Position numbers and translations under genes: made by a program
Notes under the pieces: generated by a model
Told to the model about the DNA's origin: nothing
The model's input: the letters and a program-made list of their open reading frames with translations, nothing else
Databases searched by the model: none
Origin: Gracilimonas sp040877545
Lineage (GTDB): Bacteria; Bacteroidota; Rhodothermia; Balneolales; Balneolaceae
NCBI GenBank assembly: GCA_040877545.1
Contig: JBBDNN010000075.1
Location: 9,118-73,117 of the forward strand
Direction of reading: 5' to 3'
DNA length: 64,000 nt
Shown here: positions 58,801 to 64,000 of the stretch, piece after piece
Layout: each line of letters opens with the position of its first letter
How positions within the stretch are numbered: position 1 is the stretch's first letter

Positions 58801-61800
58801 TCCTTGTACAGGAGGATGAGAACGGTGGGCAGGATATTGCTACACAAACGGCAGGCAGTTCTTTCAATCTTCTGCTAACTGCTCGTGATGTCTACCAAAA
58901 CACCGCAACCGGATTTTCGGGCACAGGTGAAATCAGTCAAACCAACAGCAGCTTTGCCGAGGGGCAATCAACAACAACCGGCGCATTTGAAAATGGAATT
59001 TTAGGCGGATTTGGAGTAACTCTTACCCAATCAACGGAAGAAGCATCTGTTACTGTTGCAGACTATGATGATGCTTCCAAAACCGGATCTTCAAATAATT
59101 TTAAAGTCACCGCAGCAGCGGCTGCAAAACTTGCTTTCGATCAACAGCCGACCAATACTGTAGCCGGCGAAGCCATTACTCCGGCTGTATCCGTTCAGTT
59201 TTTGGATGAATTTAATAACGAAGTGGCTCAGGCTGACGAAACCATCACACTTTCCATCAGCGAAGAAGCAACTTTAAACGATGAAACTGCCGACACCGAT
59301 GAAAACGGCCTTGCTGAATTTACCACACTTTCTGTTGCCGAAGCCGGAACCGGATATAACCTTACTGCAAATAGCGGTGAACTGACTTCTGCCACTTCCG
59401 ATACTTTTAACATTACTTCTGCAGAAATCTCAGCCGCCAATTCTGAAGTTTCTGCTAATCCCGAAACCCTGGCAGCCGGCTCTTCCTCCGAAATTACGGT
59501 GGTACTGAAAGATGCTTTAGGGAATGCCATCAGTGGCATAGCCGATTTTGATATTGATCTTGGGGAAAGTGCTGCGGTAATCGATGAGACTATAGCCGAA
59601 AGCGAAACTACCGGCATCTATACATTTACCATCACCAATGAAACCGCTGAAGCGGTAAAGATTACAGTTACCGCAGATGAAGAGGAACTTGAAGACACGC
59701 CGGTTGTAACATTCCAGTCAGGAGCTGTCCATGCCGATAATTCTGTTGTTTCAGCAACTTCACCCCATACTGCCGATGGTGAAGACGCTTCCACACTTAC
59801 TATTACTCTGAAAGATGAATTTGGCAATACCATCAGCGGACTTGAGGATGATATTGTACTAAGTGGATTATCAAATGCTGTTGCAGGTACTATTTCTGAA
59901 GATGACACCACAGGTATTTATTCCGCAGAAATAACCAATACAACCGCTGAACAAATTACCATCACCGCAACGGCTGATGAAGTTGAACTGACTTCAAAAC
60001 CAACCATCAACTTTCAAACGGATGCAGTTTCAGCTTCTAAATCTACCGTTACTGCCGATCCAGCTGAATTAGTAGTAGCCAGTAATTCAACACTCACAAT
60101 CACACTTCGCGATGCTAATGAAAATCATATTGATGGCCTTTTAGCAGGAGATTTCGCTTTTGGATTTGGAGATACAGATGCATCAATCGTAGCAGATAGT
60201 TTTGAGGAAGCATCTGCCGGTGTGTATGAAATCCAGGTAACAAATACCAAAGCCGAAGTTGTGCCGGTAACGGTTACTGCAAATGGTGTGGAATTAGATG
60301 ATAATCCATTAATCACTTTTGAAGTTGGATCTATCAGTGCCTCCAACTCTTCCGTTGAAGCAACTTCACCTAAAACAGCTGATGGCGAAGATGCTTCCGT
60401 AATCACAATTACACTGAAGGATGCCTACGAAAACTTCATTTCCGGGATTTCTGGGGAAGATTTCAACCTTAGTTATGGCGACAATGCAGCCCTGTCTGAT
60501 TTCACCGAGGTTGGCGATGGCGTTTATAATTACAACCTGACAAACACCGTAGCCGAGACTGTCGCTATTACTGCAACTGTTGATACAGAAGAACTTGACG
60601 ATCAGCCCCAGGTTATTTTCAATGCAGGTGATGCCGATGATTTAGCCATCCACAGCGGTAATAATCAAAGTGTTGTGGTGACAGAGGAGCTGGACAGCCC
60701 ACTTGTGGTAAAAGTTACCGATGCCAATGAAAATGCAGTTAGCGGAGCAACGGTAAACTTCGCCATCAGCAGCAAACCGGCAGATGCCACAGAGGAAGAG
60801 CTTACCAGTCTTTCAGCAACCACAGATGCTTCCGGTTTGGCTTCAACAGTTTTAACGCTCGGAAATAAAGTTGGCGCGTATGAAGTTACAGCTACTTCCG
60901 GGATCCTTGATGCAGTAGAATTTGAAGCTACTGCCGGTCATGCAACCGCCAGTGCAGCAACTTCCACCATTTCCGCAGCGGATGAGAGCATAACTGCAGA
61001 TAGCGCATCAACCACCACAATCACCGTACAGCTGAAAGATGCTTATGGAAATACGGTGACTTCCGGCGGAGATGATGTAGAACTAAGTACCACAGCCGGA
61101 ACTATTGGTACTGTTACTGATGAAAATGATGGAACCTATACCGGCACACTCACCTCCACTACGAATATTGAAACAGCTACTATTACCGGAACAGTAAACA
61201 CATCGGTGATCACGAATTCCGAAACGGTTGATTTTGTGTCCGGTGAATTGGCAAAGCTGGCTTTCACCACACAGCCTGAAAATGCAACGGCAGGCTCCAC
61301 GTTGGATAATGTGGTTGTGCAACTGCTGGATGCCAACGATAATGTGGTAGAAACAGCAGATGTCGATATTTCTGTGGCTATTTCTGATGGTGCCACATTA
61401 AACGGCACAAAAGCTGTGGCTACAGACGAAAATGGCACCGCAACCTTCAGCACACTTTCTGTAACGGAAGCCGGCGATAATTATACTCTCACTGCATCTG
61501 TAGATGGAGCTGATCCGGCCATTACAAAAATCAGTGATGCTTTTGATATCACAGTGGGAGCCGGAATTGCTGCCAACTCTGGTGCTGTTGTTCCCGATGG
61601 AACAGCCGGTGAGTCCACCAACATCACCATTACCGTCCGGGATGCTGAAAATAACGCAGTTACCGGCGCGGATGAAGAACTGGCAATCAGTGTGAGCGAT
61701 GGCCCAAATACAGGGGCAACTTTCACAGCTATTAATGATGAAGGTGACGGAACCTACACCGTAAGCTATACTCCCACCGCAACCGGTGAAGATGAAATCA

Positions 61801-64000
61801 CAATTACGCTGAACAGTGATGGGATAAACGGAAATCCTTTCACCAGCACGGTATCTGCCGGTGCACCTTCTGCTGTGGTATTTACTACTTCTGAGCAAAC
61901 CATCACTGCCGGTCAAAATTCATCCAATATCACCCTTGAACTGCGAGATGCTAATAACAACACAGCCACAGCCCCTGAAGGTGGAATTGTTTTTGATGTA
62001 TCCACTGATGGTTCCGGTGAATTCCGAAATGCCGGTGATGAAGATGAAATAACTACGCTAACTATTGCAGAAAATGAATCAGAAGTCTCATTCCGCTATT
62101 ATACTGAAACTGCAGGAACCGATGAGCTGACTGCTGCCGATCAGGATGATGAAGACGGTGTGGGTGATGCGAGTCAGCAAATTACTATTCAGGCGGGAGC
62201 CATAAGTGTGGCGGAGACGGGTTCGCTGCTTAGCGGAACCGAATTAAACAGAATTGCAAATGGAGTAGAAGAAGCCACGATTACACTGCAGCTTCGTGAT
62301 GCATTTGGCAATAATATAGAAGAACAAAATGTAGCGGTAGCATTTGCAGCAACCGGTGGAGAATTAAGCGCAACAAATACAACCACGAACGCAGCAGGAC
62401 AGGCCAGCACAACATTGTCCTCTACCACTGCCGGCACGTTTAATATTACAGCAAAAGTAGATGACAGCGGCAATGGAACGGCTGATGCAGATGTAACCCA
62501 CGGCAGTCCTGTGGAAGTCATTTTTACTGCTGGCGAAATCAATGCTTCTGATTCTGAAGTGAGCGCCACTTCCCCACACACTGCCGACGGCGATGATGCA
62601 TCCACGGTGACCATCACTCTGAAAGATGTAAATAATAACAACATTAGTAGCTTGGCAGAAGGAGATTTTGTCTTGACCTATGGCGAAAATGCAGAACTCT
62701 CAGAATTTACCGAAGTGGGTAATGGGGTTTATACATTTGAGCTGATCAACACTATAGCAGAGGAAGTGGCAATTGTGGTGACTGCCGATGGCACCGAGTT
62801 GGATGAAAAGCCAACAGTAGTTTTTGAGTCGGATTCAATATCTGCTTCCAATTCTAGTGTCACGGCGAGCCCTTCTGAACTTGTGGTTGGAAATAATTCC
62901 ACTGTGACAATTACTTTGCGTGATTCCAATAACAACCTCATTGGGGATGTGAACGAAGATTCCTTCAGCCTGAACTTTGGCGATAATGATGCTGAAGTCG
63001 TGAATGATAGTTTTGAAGAAATTTCCGCTGGTGTCTACACTATAGCGGTTACTAATACCACTGCTGAATCTATCCAGGTTGAAGCCACTGTTTCGGGAAC
63101 TGCTCTGGATCAAAAGCCTGAGATTGAATTCACTAACAGCGGCATCTTTGCAGATAATTCTTCCGTGACTGCAAACCCAACAAGTCTGGCAGCCGGCGGA
63201 ATATCTGAAGTCACAGTAATTCTTGCGGATCAATTTGGAAACGCTGTAAGCGGAGTTACCGATTTTGACATCTCCCTCAGCGGTGATGCAGAAGTCGAGG
63301 AAGCTATCATTGAAAGTGAAACCGCCGGTACTTACACTTTCACCGTAACCAACGAAACTGCTGAAGAAATCACGGTAAGCCTAGCCGCCAATGACATTGA
63401 AATTGGTGATGCGGAGATTGAGTTCACCCCGGCCGCAGCCGATGCAGCCAATTCTACCATCACAGCAACTCCGGAAACCATTACTGCCAATGGAGAAAAT
63501 GCTTCAGTTATAACGATTACTCTATATGACGAATACGGGAATCTACGTGCAACCGGCGGAGATAATGTATTTGCTGAAACTGACCGCGGAACATTAGGAA
63601 CTCTCACCGATAACGAGAACGGAAATTATACGGCTAACCTAACGGGGAACACTGCCGGCACAGCTACTATCAGCGGATATCTCGGAACAGATGATGAAGG
63701 CGAATTAATTGGAACCACTGAAGTTGTACTGGAAGCTGGAGCGGCAGTAAAAATCACAGTAAGTCCTGCGAGCCAATCCATTACTGCCGGTGAGAGGGTT
63801 TCTTTTGAAATTACCCCTTTTGATGAAAATGATAATGAAGTCACCATCGGAGAACTTACAGTTAACCTCTCCGGTGACTCGGAATCCGGCGAATTTTTCG
63901 CCGGGGAAGTTGGCGGCAGTGAGATCACCTCCATTGATATTGCTGATGAAAACAGTAGCATTACTGTCTGGTACACCGACACCAATTCCTCAGAAACTAC
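49875..64000 (+). CDS. Giant secreted Ig-repeat adhesin, 3' end outside window
   Basis: ATG 49875 begins a signal peptide (MKKIFGYIFVLGFLMI..., cut after VFGQ). I followed the frame in detail over 50041-53640 and at intervals to 64000 and found no stop: at least 4708 codons remain in frame. Order: N-terminal domain of about 290 residues of unknown fold, perhaps surface-exposed; bacterial Ig-like/CBM-like modules to about 54200; a cadherin-like unit at about 54200-54500 (YDENQATGFEIGTVSASDAE); a bacterial Ig-like unit (FSESVTV, FSESVSAGSGTIELYT); then about 28 invasin-type Ig modules of about 100 residues (TADGEDASVITITLKDAYEN, TITLRDANENHIDGL) to the window edge. The architecture fits adhesins of the SprB/gliding kind. 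A C-terminal sorting domain, if any, lies outside. The scattered short minus-strand frames inside are shadows. Confidence 0.9.
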   Translation, partial: MKKIFGYIFVLGFLMIQNPVEVFGQTAGQIYKPATGEGKNILDPNGTGNVFNNGILFKPLPQLKSEIVNDTRTGAGGGHTDLVSYIGDGDLEDGSAFMYFDSEADNGNGALLFRVFIGGQSTASKGYSFLFNTDIDISSNSPKLDNLSSANPGDYAFEVVLETNNRVGIYELNENGIVGSPTELDLDGHFQKALAKPYDSDGQGAPSSESGYFYDFYVPISSINGKSTFDNNTLFCATVSTITRAQSGIDGTISDIMGINDSNYRNEDRGLVDLLEACSATTPSQINSGFDVKTSAPTMTGLIGVETTLINGVTTEDELTDINLEYSANGGSSYSSLTSSSFSFDSENLTWSVEISTGTLSEGDLVRATATATGKTESGPSSSKEVYGNNVCYVPAPLITGRNNGATTVSGTWSPVGGGNAEAARYRVDLYEQLNDEDAPEQWNLISLDPAPDQDNFVTTSNTWAFDIDATGNLNNQVFYARVVDTQENCTSAFSGASDDGAGSSVTPTINTDPIQASSDNIDVEVLNNDAANPSILYLYVNGQEVSNSGGTVAASGTTTLTISGGAPEGSYVTARAQASGTYALSDESDPVIVSAALDDPELDDADIPVIVGDYINGNDVVQGYSSEDAGATITIYENGTENVLGTGTVDAFGNWDVQLDTPLQTNDTFVATAKISGKNESAESDPVTVQAGETAAPTIEGGVVTEQTLDDFGGNISISGSGTFRIYIDGELLHTTTSTSVDTSTTANNATNNPNSKSIGQLLQPGVEVFATDQTAGNTESDPSNVVEVLPPDERFITLSSVSDDPANSGGGIEVTVAFLVLDQDFAPEPSITLNFNIDTGNGAISPQSSDTDGTGVASVTYTTSQSDDGTFVGIRAEDGETEPIAEPTVATFEIQEAPPAISNISLGNDGSDNISFSFDSDKQLGSTSGDIAITINGPNDGTGWPKLYNRTNFDETDNGGSYTYSLNVTQAYDDGDGTYTANVDDATDANNINGGNNGVGTGLTDTYSFSSDSEDPVVTITSPTNNDLVQSQNTITGTSTDNDKVDSVVLEIQRSSDDQYWNGTDWQAGQTTVSATATDDTFDSGDEDWNYDSSDINGDDTYTITATATDATGNTGTSSAVIYTIDTTAPAGYTVAWDTNPINTGNEGAADFIISSGEDGATYNWEISDGADIITGSGTLDGTSVSITGEDVSTLADGTLTVTVTLTDSAGNEGNEATDDATKDTSTPSISEVSLGNDGSDNITLTFNSDELLGTSSTDIAVTVTGPDVFSESFDWDDFDVSGSGPYTYTLNVEPDIAYGNDGTYTATINDAIDAAGNDGADGTQTDTYELDTTAPTGYTVAWETDPINADNEEATEFTISNGEDGADYSWEVTSSGGGTAVIGSDTFNETTSATISNVNVSGLGDGTLTVTVYLTDEAGNQGSNVTDDTTKDTSVPTVAASQSYNYDENQATGFEIGTVSASDAEGVTAYAITGGNDSNYFEIDNDGVLTLTATGAGSEANDFETGVNSFSLAITATDAAGNTSSAETVTINVDDVDEINPTVHNVTSAKADGAYTVGEEIDITIEFSESVTVTTTGGTPTLELETGTADRTATYVSGSESSTLTFRYTVQAGDESTDLDYTNTGALNLNDGTIRDDSDNDATLTLASPGDAGSLGANKNLVIDNDTPTLASSTPADDATGVAVDTSIELTFSESVSAGSGTIELYTTDGDELVESFDVETETGTDSGQVNFDGTTVTIHLTDDLEGVTYYYVQIAGTAIDDAAGNSYAGITNETDLNFQTAAGPATAITLSGPGSVTAGQESGDFTLTVVDAQDNETNVTGDTDFALSSDQGGSTFNPVSPVTITNGNSSVTFTYTNNTVGDGTHTITATTQASPTDTGLGEETASHDITVNSGTATKILVETANDGSGSVVGEQTISSGDEITAYAILRDASDNFIELATENVNWSLSSKTDGVADGDLVDNGGGSATFTGNLVGSAVINADSTGLTSTQSGTITVAPGDAIKLAIATQPAGGASGDELATQPIIEIQDAAGNKVTSDNTTEVEVAISPGTGGTLTGTKKITATGGEVEFTNLVLAGTVGENYVLTFSDATTGRDVGDLLTSANSDNVTVTVGAAAEMAVSTQPATTVAGQSIEGAPAVTVTDSESNPVSGIDVTVSINKTSFASGTLTQATDNNGIATFNDIVLDTADTDYQFTFNADAAGVDDVTSAAFEVIAAAANLLAIESGDDQNADANSELGDELTVKITDELGNAVSGETVSFAITSTPDDASGESLSGSSETTDENGLSSTTLTLGTKTGTYQVTATSGDLDAVVFSAAAYAGDAAKLTLTTQPETTAAGETLNEVIVQLLDANDNEVESVGTEITITLSGEVDLNGTAVLTTDAGGQASFDGLSIETAGTGYTLTASADDLTSDTSDEFDINPAAASALTSTITAAETSLTADGTSNTIITVQLKDAFWNNLPSGGDVVELSTTAGFLGTVNDEENGTYIATLTSSTNVETAIITGTVNEAAITDNEEVAFTSGALNNFLVEKTDGGDIENQTAGESFGIQITARDANKNTVTGFTGTVNLSLNKSDFESGGGETAAFENGVLSTHSLRIDDADTGYQITATNAGTGTESGTSNSFDVNAAVASKLAITLQPAGGTGSEDGTPAGFGNVELITQDAYGNPSAIGLDAEQLVTVSLDTDASENDDAVFGGTQTLNIQSGTAAYSDLTLNRDGSGYRLLFISESPVELDAVTSGPFDMTNVEDASGFDAALAIAGNKAAGEAFNLEITNGTGTDGNALSGEINVTVTSNQPDGEVFNGSITFTGGAAIVPDIELEKADDHTLTVNVTGVTSNENVNVTVDPTEANYFTLTSAESEWAAGETNAITITAFDVFDNTATGYTGDKEITLSGANNAPDGSSPVVTDKDDDSVDFGTSATIIFTNGEAIDIDVVLFAAETAQLVATDGTVSEDETLDITVGDAGVNNFLVQEDENGGQDIATQTAGSSFNLLLTARDVYQNTATGFSGTGEISQTNSSFAEGQSTTTGAFENGILGGFGVTLTQSTEEASVTVADYDDASKTGSSNNFKVTAAAAAKLAFDQQPTNTVAGEAITPAVSVQFLDEFNNEVAQADETITLSISEEATLNDETADTDENGLAEFTTLSVAEAGTGYNLTANSGELTSATSDTFNITSAEISAANSEVSANPETLAAGSSSEITVVLKDALGNAISGIADFDIDLGESAAVIDETIAESETTGIYTFTITNETAEAVKITVTADEEELEDTPVVTFQSGAVHADNSVVSATSPHTADGEDASTLTITLKDEFGNTISGLEDDIVLSGLSNAVAGTISEDDTTGIYSAEITNTTAEQITITATADEVELTSKPTINFQTDAVSASKSTVTADPAELVVASNSTLTITLRDANENHIDGLLAGDFAFGFGDTDASIVADSFEEASAGVYEIQVTNTKAEVVPVTVTANGVELDDNPLITFEVGSISASNSSVEATSPKTADGEDASVITITLKDAYENFISGISGEDFNLSYGDNAALSDFTEVGDGVYNYNLTNTVAETVAITATVDTEELDDQPQVIFNAGDADDLAIHSGNNQSVVVTEELDSPLVVKVTDANENAVSGATVNFAISSKPADATEEELTSLSATTDASGLASTVLTLGNKVGAYEVTATSGILDAVEFEATAGHATASAATSTISAADESITADSASTTTITVQLKDAYGNTVTSGGDDVELSTTAGTIGTVTDENDGTYTGTLTSTTNIETATITGTVNTSVITNSETVDFVSGELAKLAFTTQPENATAGSTLDNVVVQLLDANDNVVETADVDISVAISDGATLNGTKAVATDENGTATFSTLSVTEAGDNYTLTASVDGADPAITKISDAFDITVGAGIAANSGAVVPDGTAGESTNITITVRDAENNAVTGADEELAISVSDGPNTGATFTAINDEGDGTYTVSYTPTATGEDEITITLNSDGINGNPFTSTVSAGAPSAVVFTTSEQTITAGQNSSNITLELRDANNNTATAPEGGIVFDVSTDGSGEFRNAGDEDEITTLTIAENESEVSFRYYTETAGTDELTAADQDDEDGVGDASQQITIQAGAISVAETGSLLSGTELNRIANGVEEATITLQLRDAFGNNIEEQNVAVAFAATGGELSATNTTTNAAGQASTTLSSTTAGTFNITAKVDDSGNGTADADVTHGSPVEVIFTAGEINASDSEVSATSPHTADGDDASTVTITLKDVNNNNISSLAEGDFVLTYGENAELSEFTEVGNGVYTFELINTIAEEVAIVVTADGTELDEKPTVVFESDSISASNSSVTASPSELVVGNNSTVTITLRDSNNNLIGDVNEDSFSLNFGDNDAEVVNDSFEEISAGVYTIAVTNTTAESIQVEATVSGTALDQKPEIEFTNSGIFADNSSVTANPTSLAAGGISEVTVILADQFGNAVSGVTDFDISLSGDAEVEEAIIESETAGTYTFTVTNETAEEITVSLAANDIEIGDAEIEFTPAAADAANSTITATPETITANGENASVITITLYDEYGNLRATGGDNVFAETDRGTLGTLTDNENGNYTANLTGNTAGTATISGYLGTDDEGELIGTTEVVLEAGAAVKITVSPASQSITAGERVSFEITPFDENDNEVTIGELTVNLSGDSESGEFFAGEVGGSEITSIDIADENSSITVWYTDTNSSET
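56540..57470 (+). repeat. Adhesin module trio X-Y-Z, first occurrence
   Basis: Three consecutive modules of about 310 nt: X (LLAIESGDDQNADANSELG), Y (AKLTLTTQPETTAAGETL) and Z (TSTITAAETSLTADGTSN). Each has a close relative in the second trio at 60627-61560, but the order there is X-Z-Y. Confidence 0.7.
59430..60628 (+). repeat. Adhesin module group P-Q-R-Q'
   Basis: Four modules: P (NPETLAAGSSSEITVVLKD, from about 59430), Q (SATSPHTADGEDASTLTIT, from 59730), R (DPAELVVASNSTLTITLRD, from 60030) and a second Q-type (EATSPKTADGEDASVITIT, from 60330). Relatives recur at 62538-63430 in the order Q-R-P. Confidence 0.7.
60627..61560 (+). repeat. Adhesin module trio X-Z-Y, second occurrence
   Basis: Modules X (DLAIHSGNNQSVVVTEELD, 60627-60935), Z (TSTISAADESITADSAST, 60936-61241) and Y (AKLAFTTQPENATAGSTL, 61242-61560). 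Related at the protein level to the trio at 56540-57470 with Y and Z exchanged. Confidence 0.7.
62538..63430 (+). repeat. Adhesin module group Q-R-P
   Basis: Modules Q (SATSPHTADGDDASTVTIT, about 62538), R (SPSELVVGNNSTVTITLRD, about 62835) and P (NPTSLAAGGISEVTVILAD, about 63145), a rotated version of the P-Q-R group at 59430-60330. Confidence 0.7.

Noticed and set aside
56540..63430. Regular repeats that might suggest a CRISPR array
   Set aside because: The repeats are about 300 nt, diverged, in frame and encode Ig modules; there are no short identical repeats with unique spacers.
51944..63985. Many minus-strand open frames of 65-170 codons across the adhesin gene
   Set aside because: They are antisense shadows of the long plus-strand frame; their Ser/Val-rich or Cys/Gly-rich composition mirrors the repeat codons and none has a recognisable domain.
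1..64000. tRNA, rRNA or riboswitch genes
   Set aside because: I looked through the gaps for cloverleaf-like or known conserved RNA motifs and saw none; a covariance-model search would be decisive.

Overview
The window reads as the chromosome of an AT-leaning (about 40% GC by eye) Gram-negative bacterium of the Bacteroidota/Balneolota (FCB) group. The signs are TonB-dependent receptors with carboxypeptidase-regulatory N-termini, a PorV-like barrel, a C-terminal sorting-type domain on a secreted protein, a hybrid one-protein two-component system (HTCS), -7 promoter elements of the TAnnTTTG type and weak Shine-Dalgarno sequences. A marine Balneola/Gracilimonas-like lineage is my best guess, from family content only. 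No rRNA, tRNA, CRISPR array or intact insertion sequence was seen.

Region 1 (1-12853) is one long plus-strand glycan cluster: the 3' part of a TonB receptor, a large secreted protein with a C-terminal sorting-type domain, a PorV-like barrel, a sugar-binding lipoprotein with two ABC permeases (no ATPase gene), a six-hairpin-type lipoprotein, and two GH130-type glycoside phosphorylases. The set suggests import and phosphorolysis of beta-mannosides. Region 2 (12854-14736) holds decayed sequence and an orphan NarL-type sensor kinase. Region 3 (14737-26779) is a phosphate regulon: phoB-phoR, pstSCAB-phoU, a DUF6174-like lipoprotein on the other strand, then a parallel-beta lipoprotein and a TonB receptor. 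Four intergenic sites share a direct-repeat motif (TTAACA-N5-TTAACA type). It sits 20 nt before a TACCTTTA element at phoB and pstS, and 31 nt before a TAGTTTTR element at the lipoprotein and receptor genes, so the last two probably belong to the Pho regulon.

Region 4 (27118-43561) is mixed housekeeping and signalling: a lone receiver, an M1 peptidase, a sensor kinase/OmpR regulator pair, an FMN reductase, rarA, a BON-domain remnant, an M50/CBS protease, a HisKA_2-type kinase, a small outer-membrane barrel, relA/spoT, an HU/IHF protein, ruvX, def, fmt and an ankyrin protein.

Region 5 (43737-64000) is a likely surface system: a 1381-residue HTCS whose ATP-binding domain looks degenerate, a barrel protein with an OmpA domain, and the start of a giant secreted adhesin. 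The adhesin frame stays open from 49875 to the window end (at least 4708 codons) and is built from Ig-like and one cadherin-like module, many duplicated and reordered.
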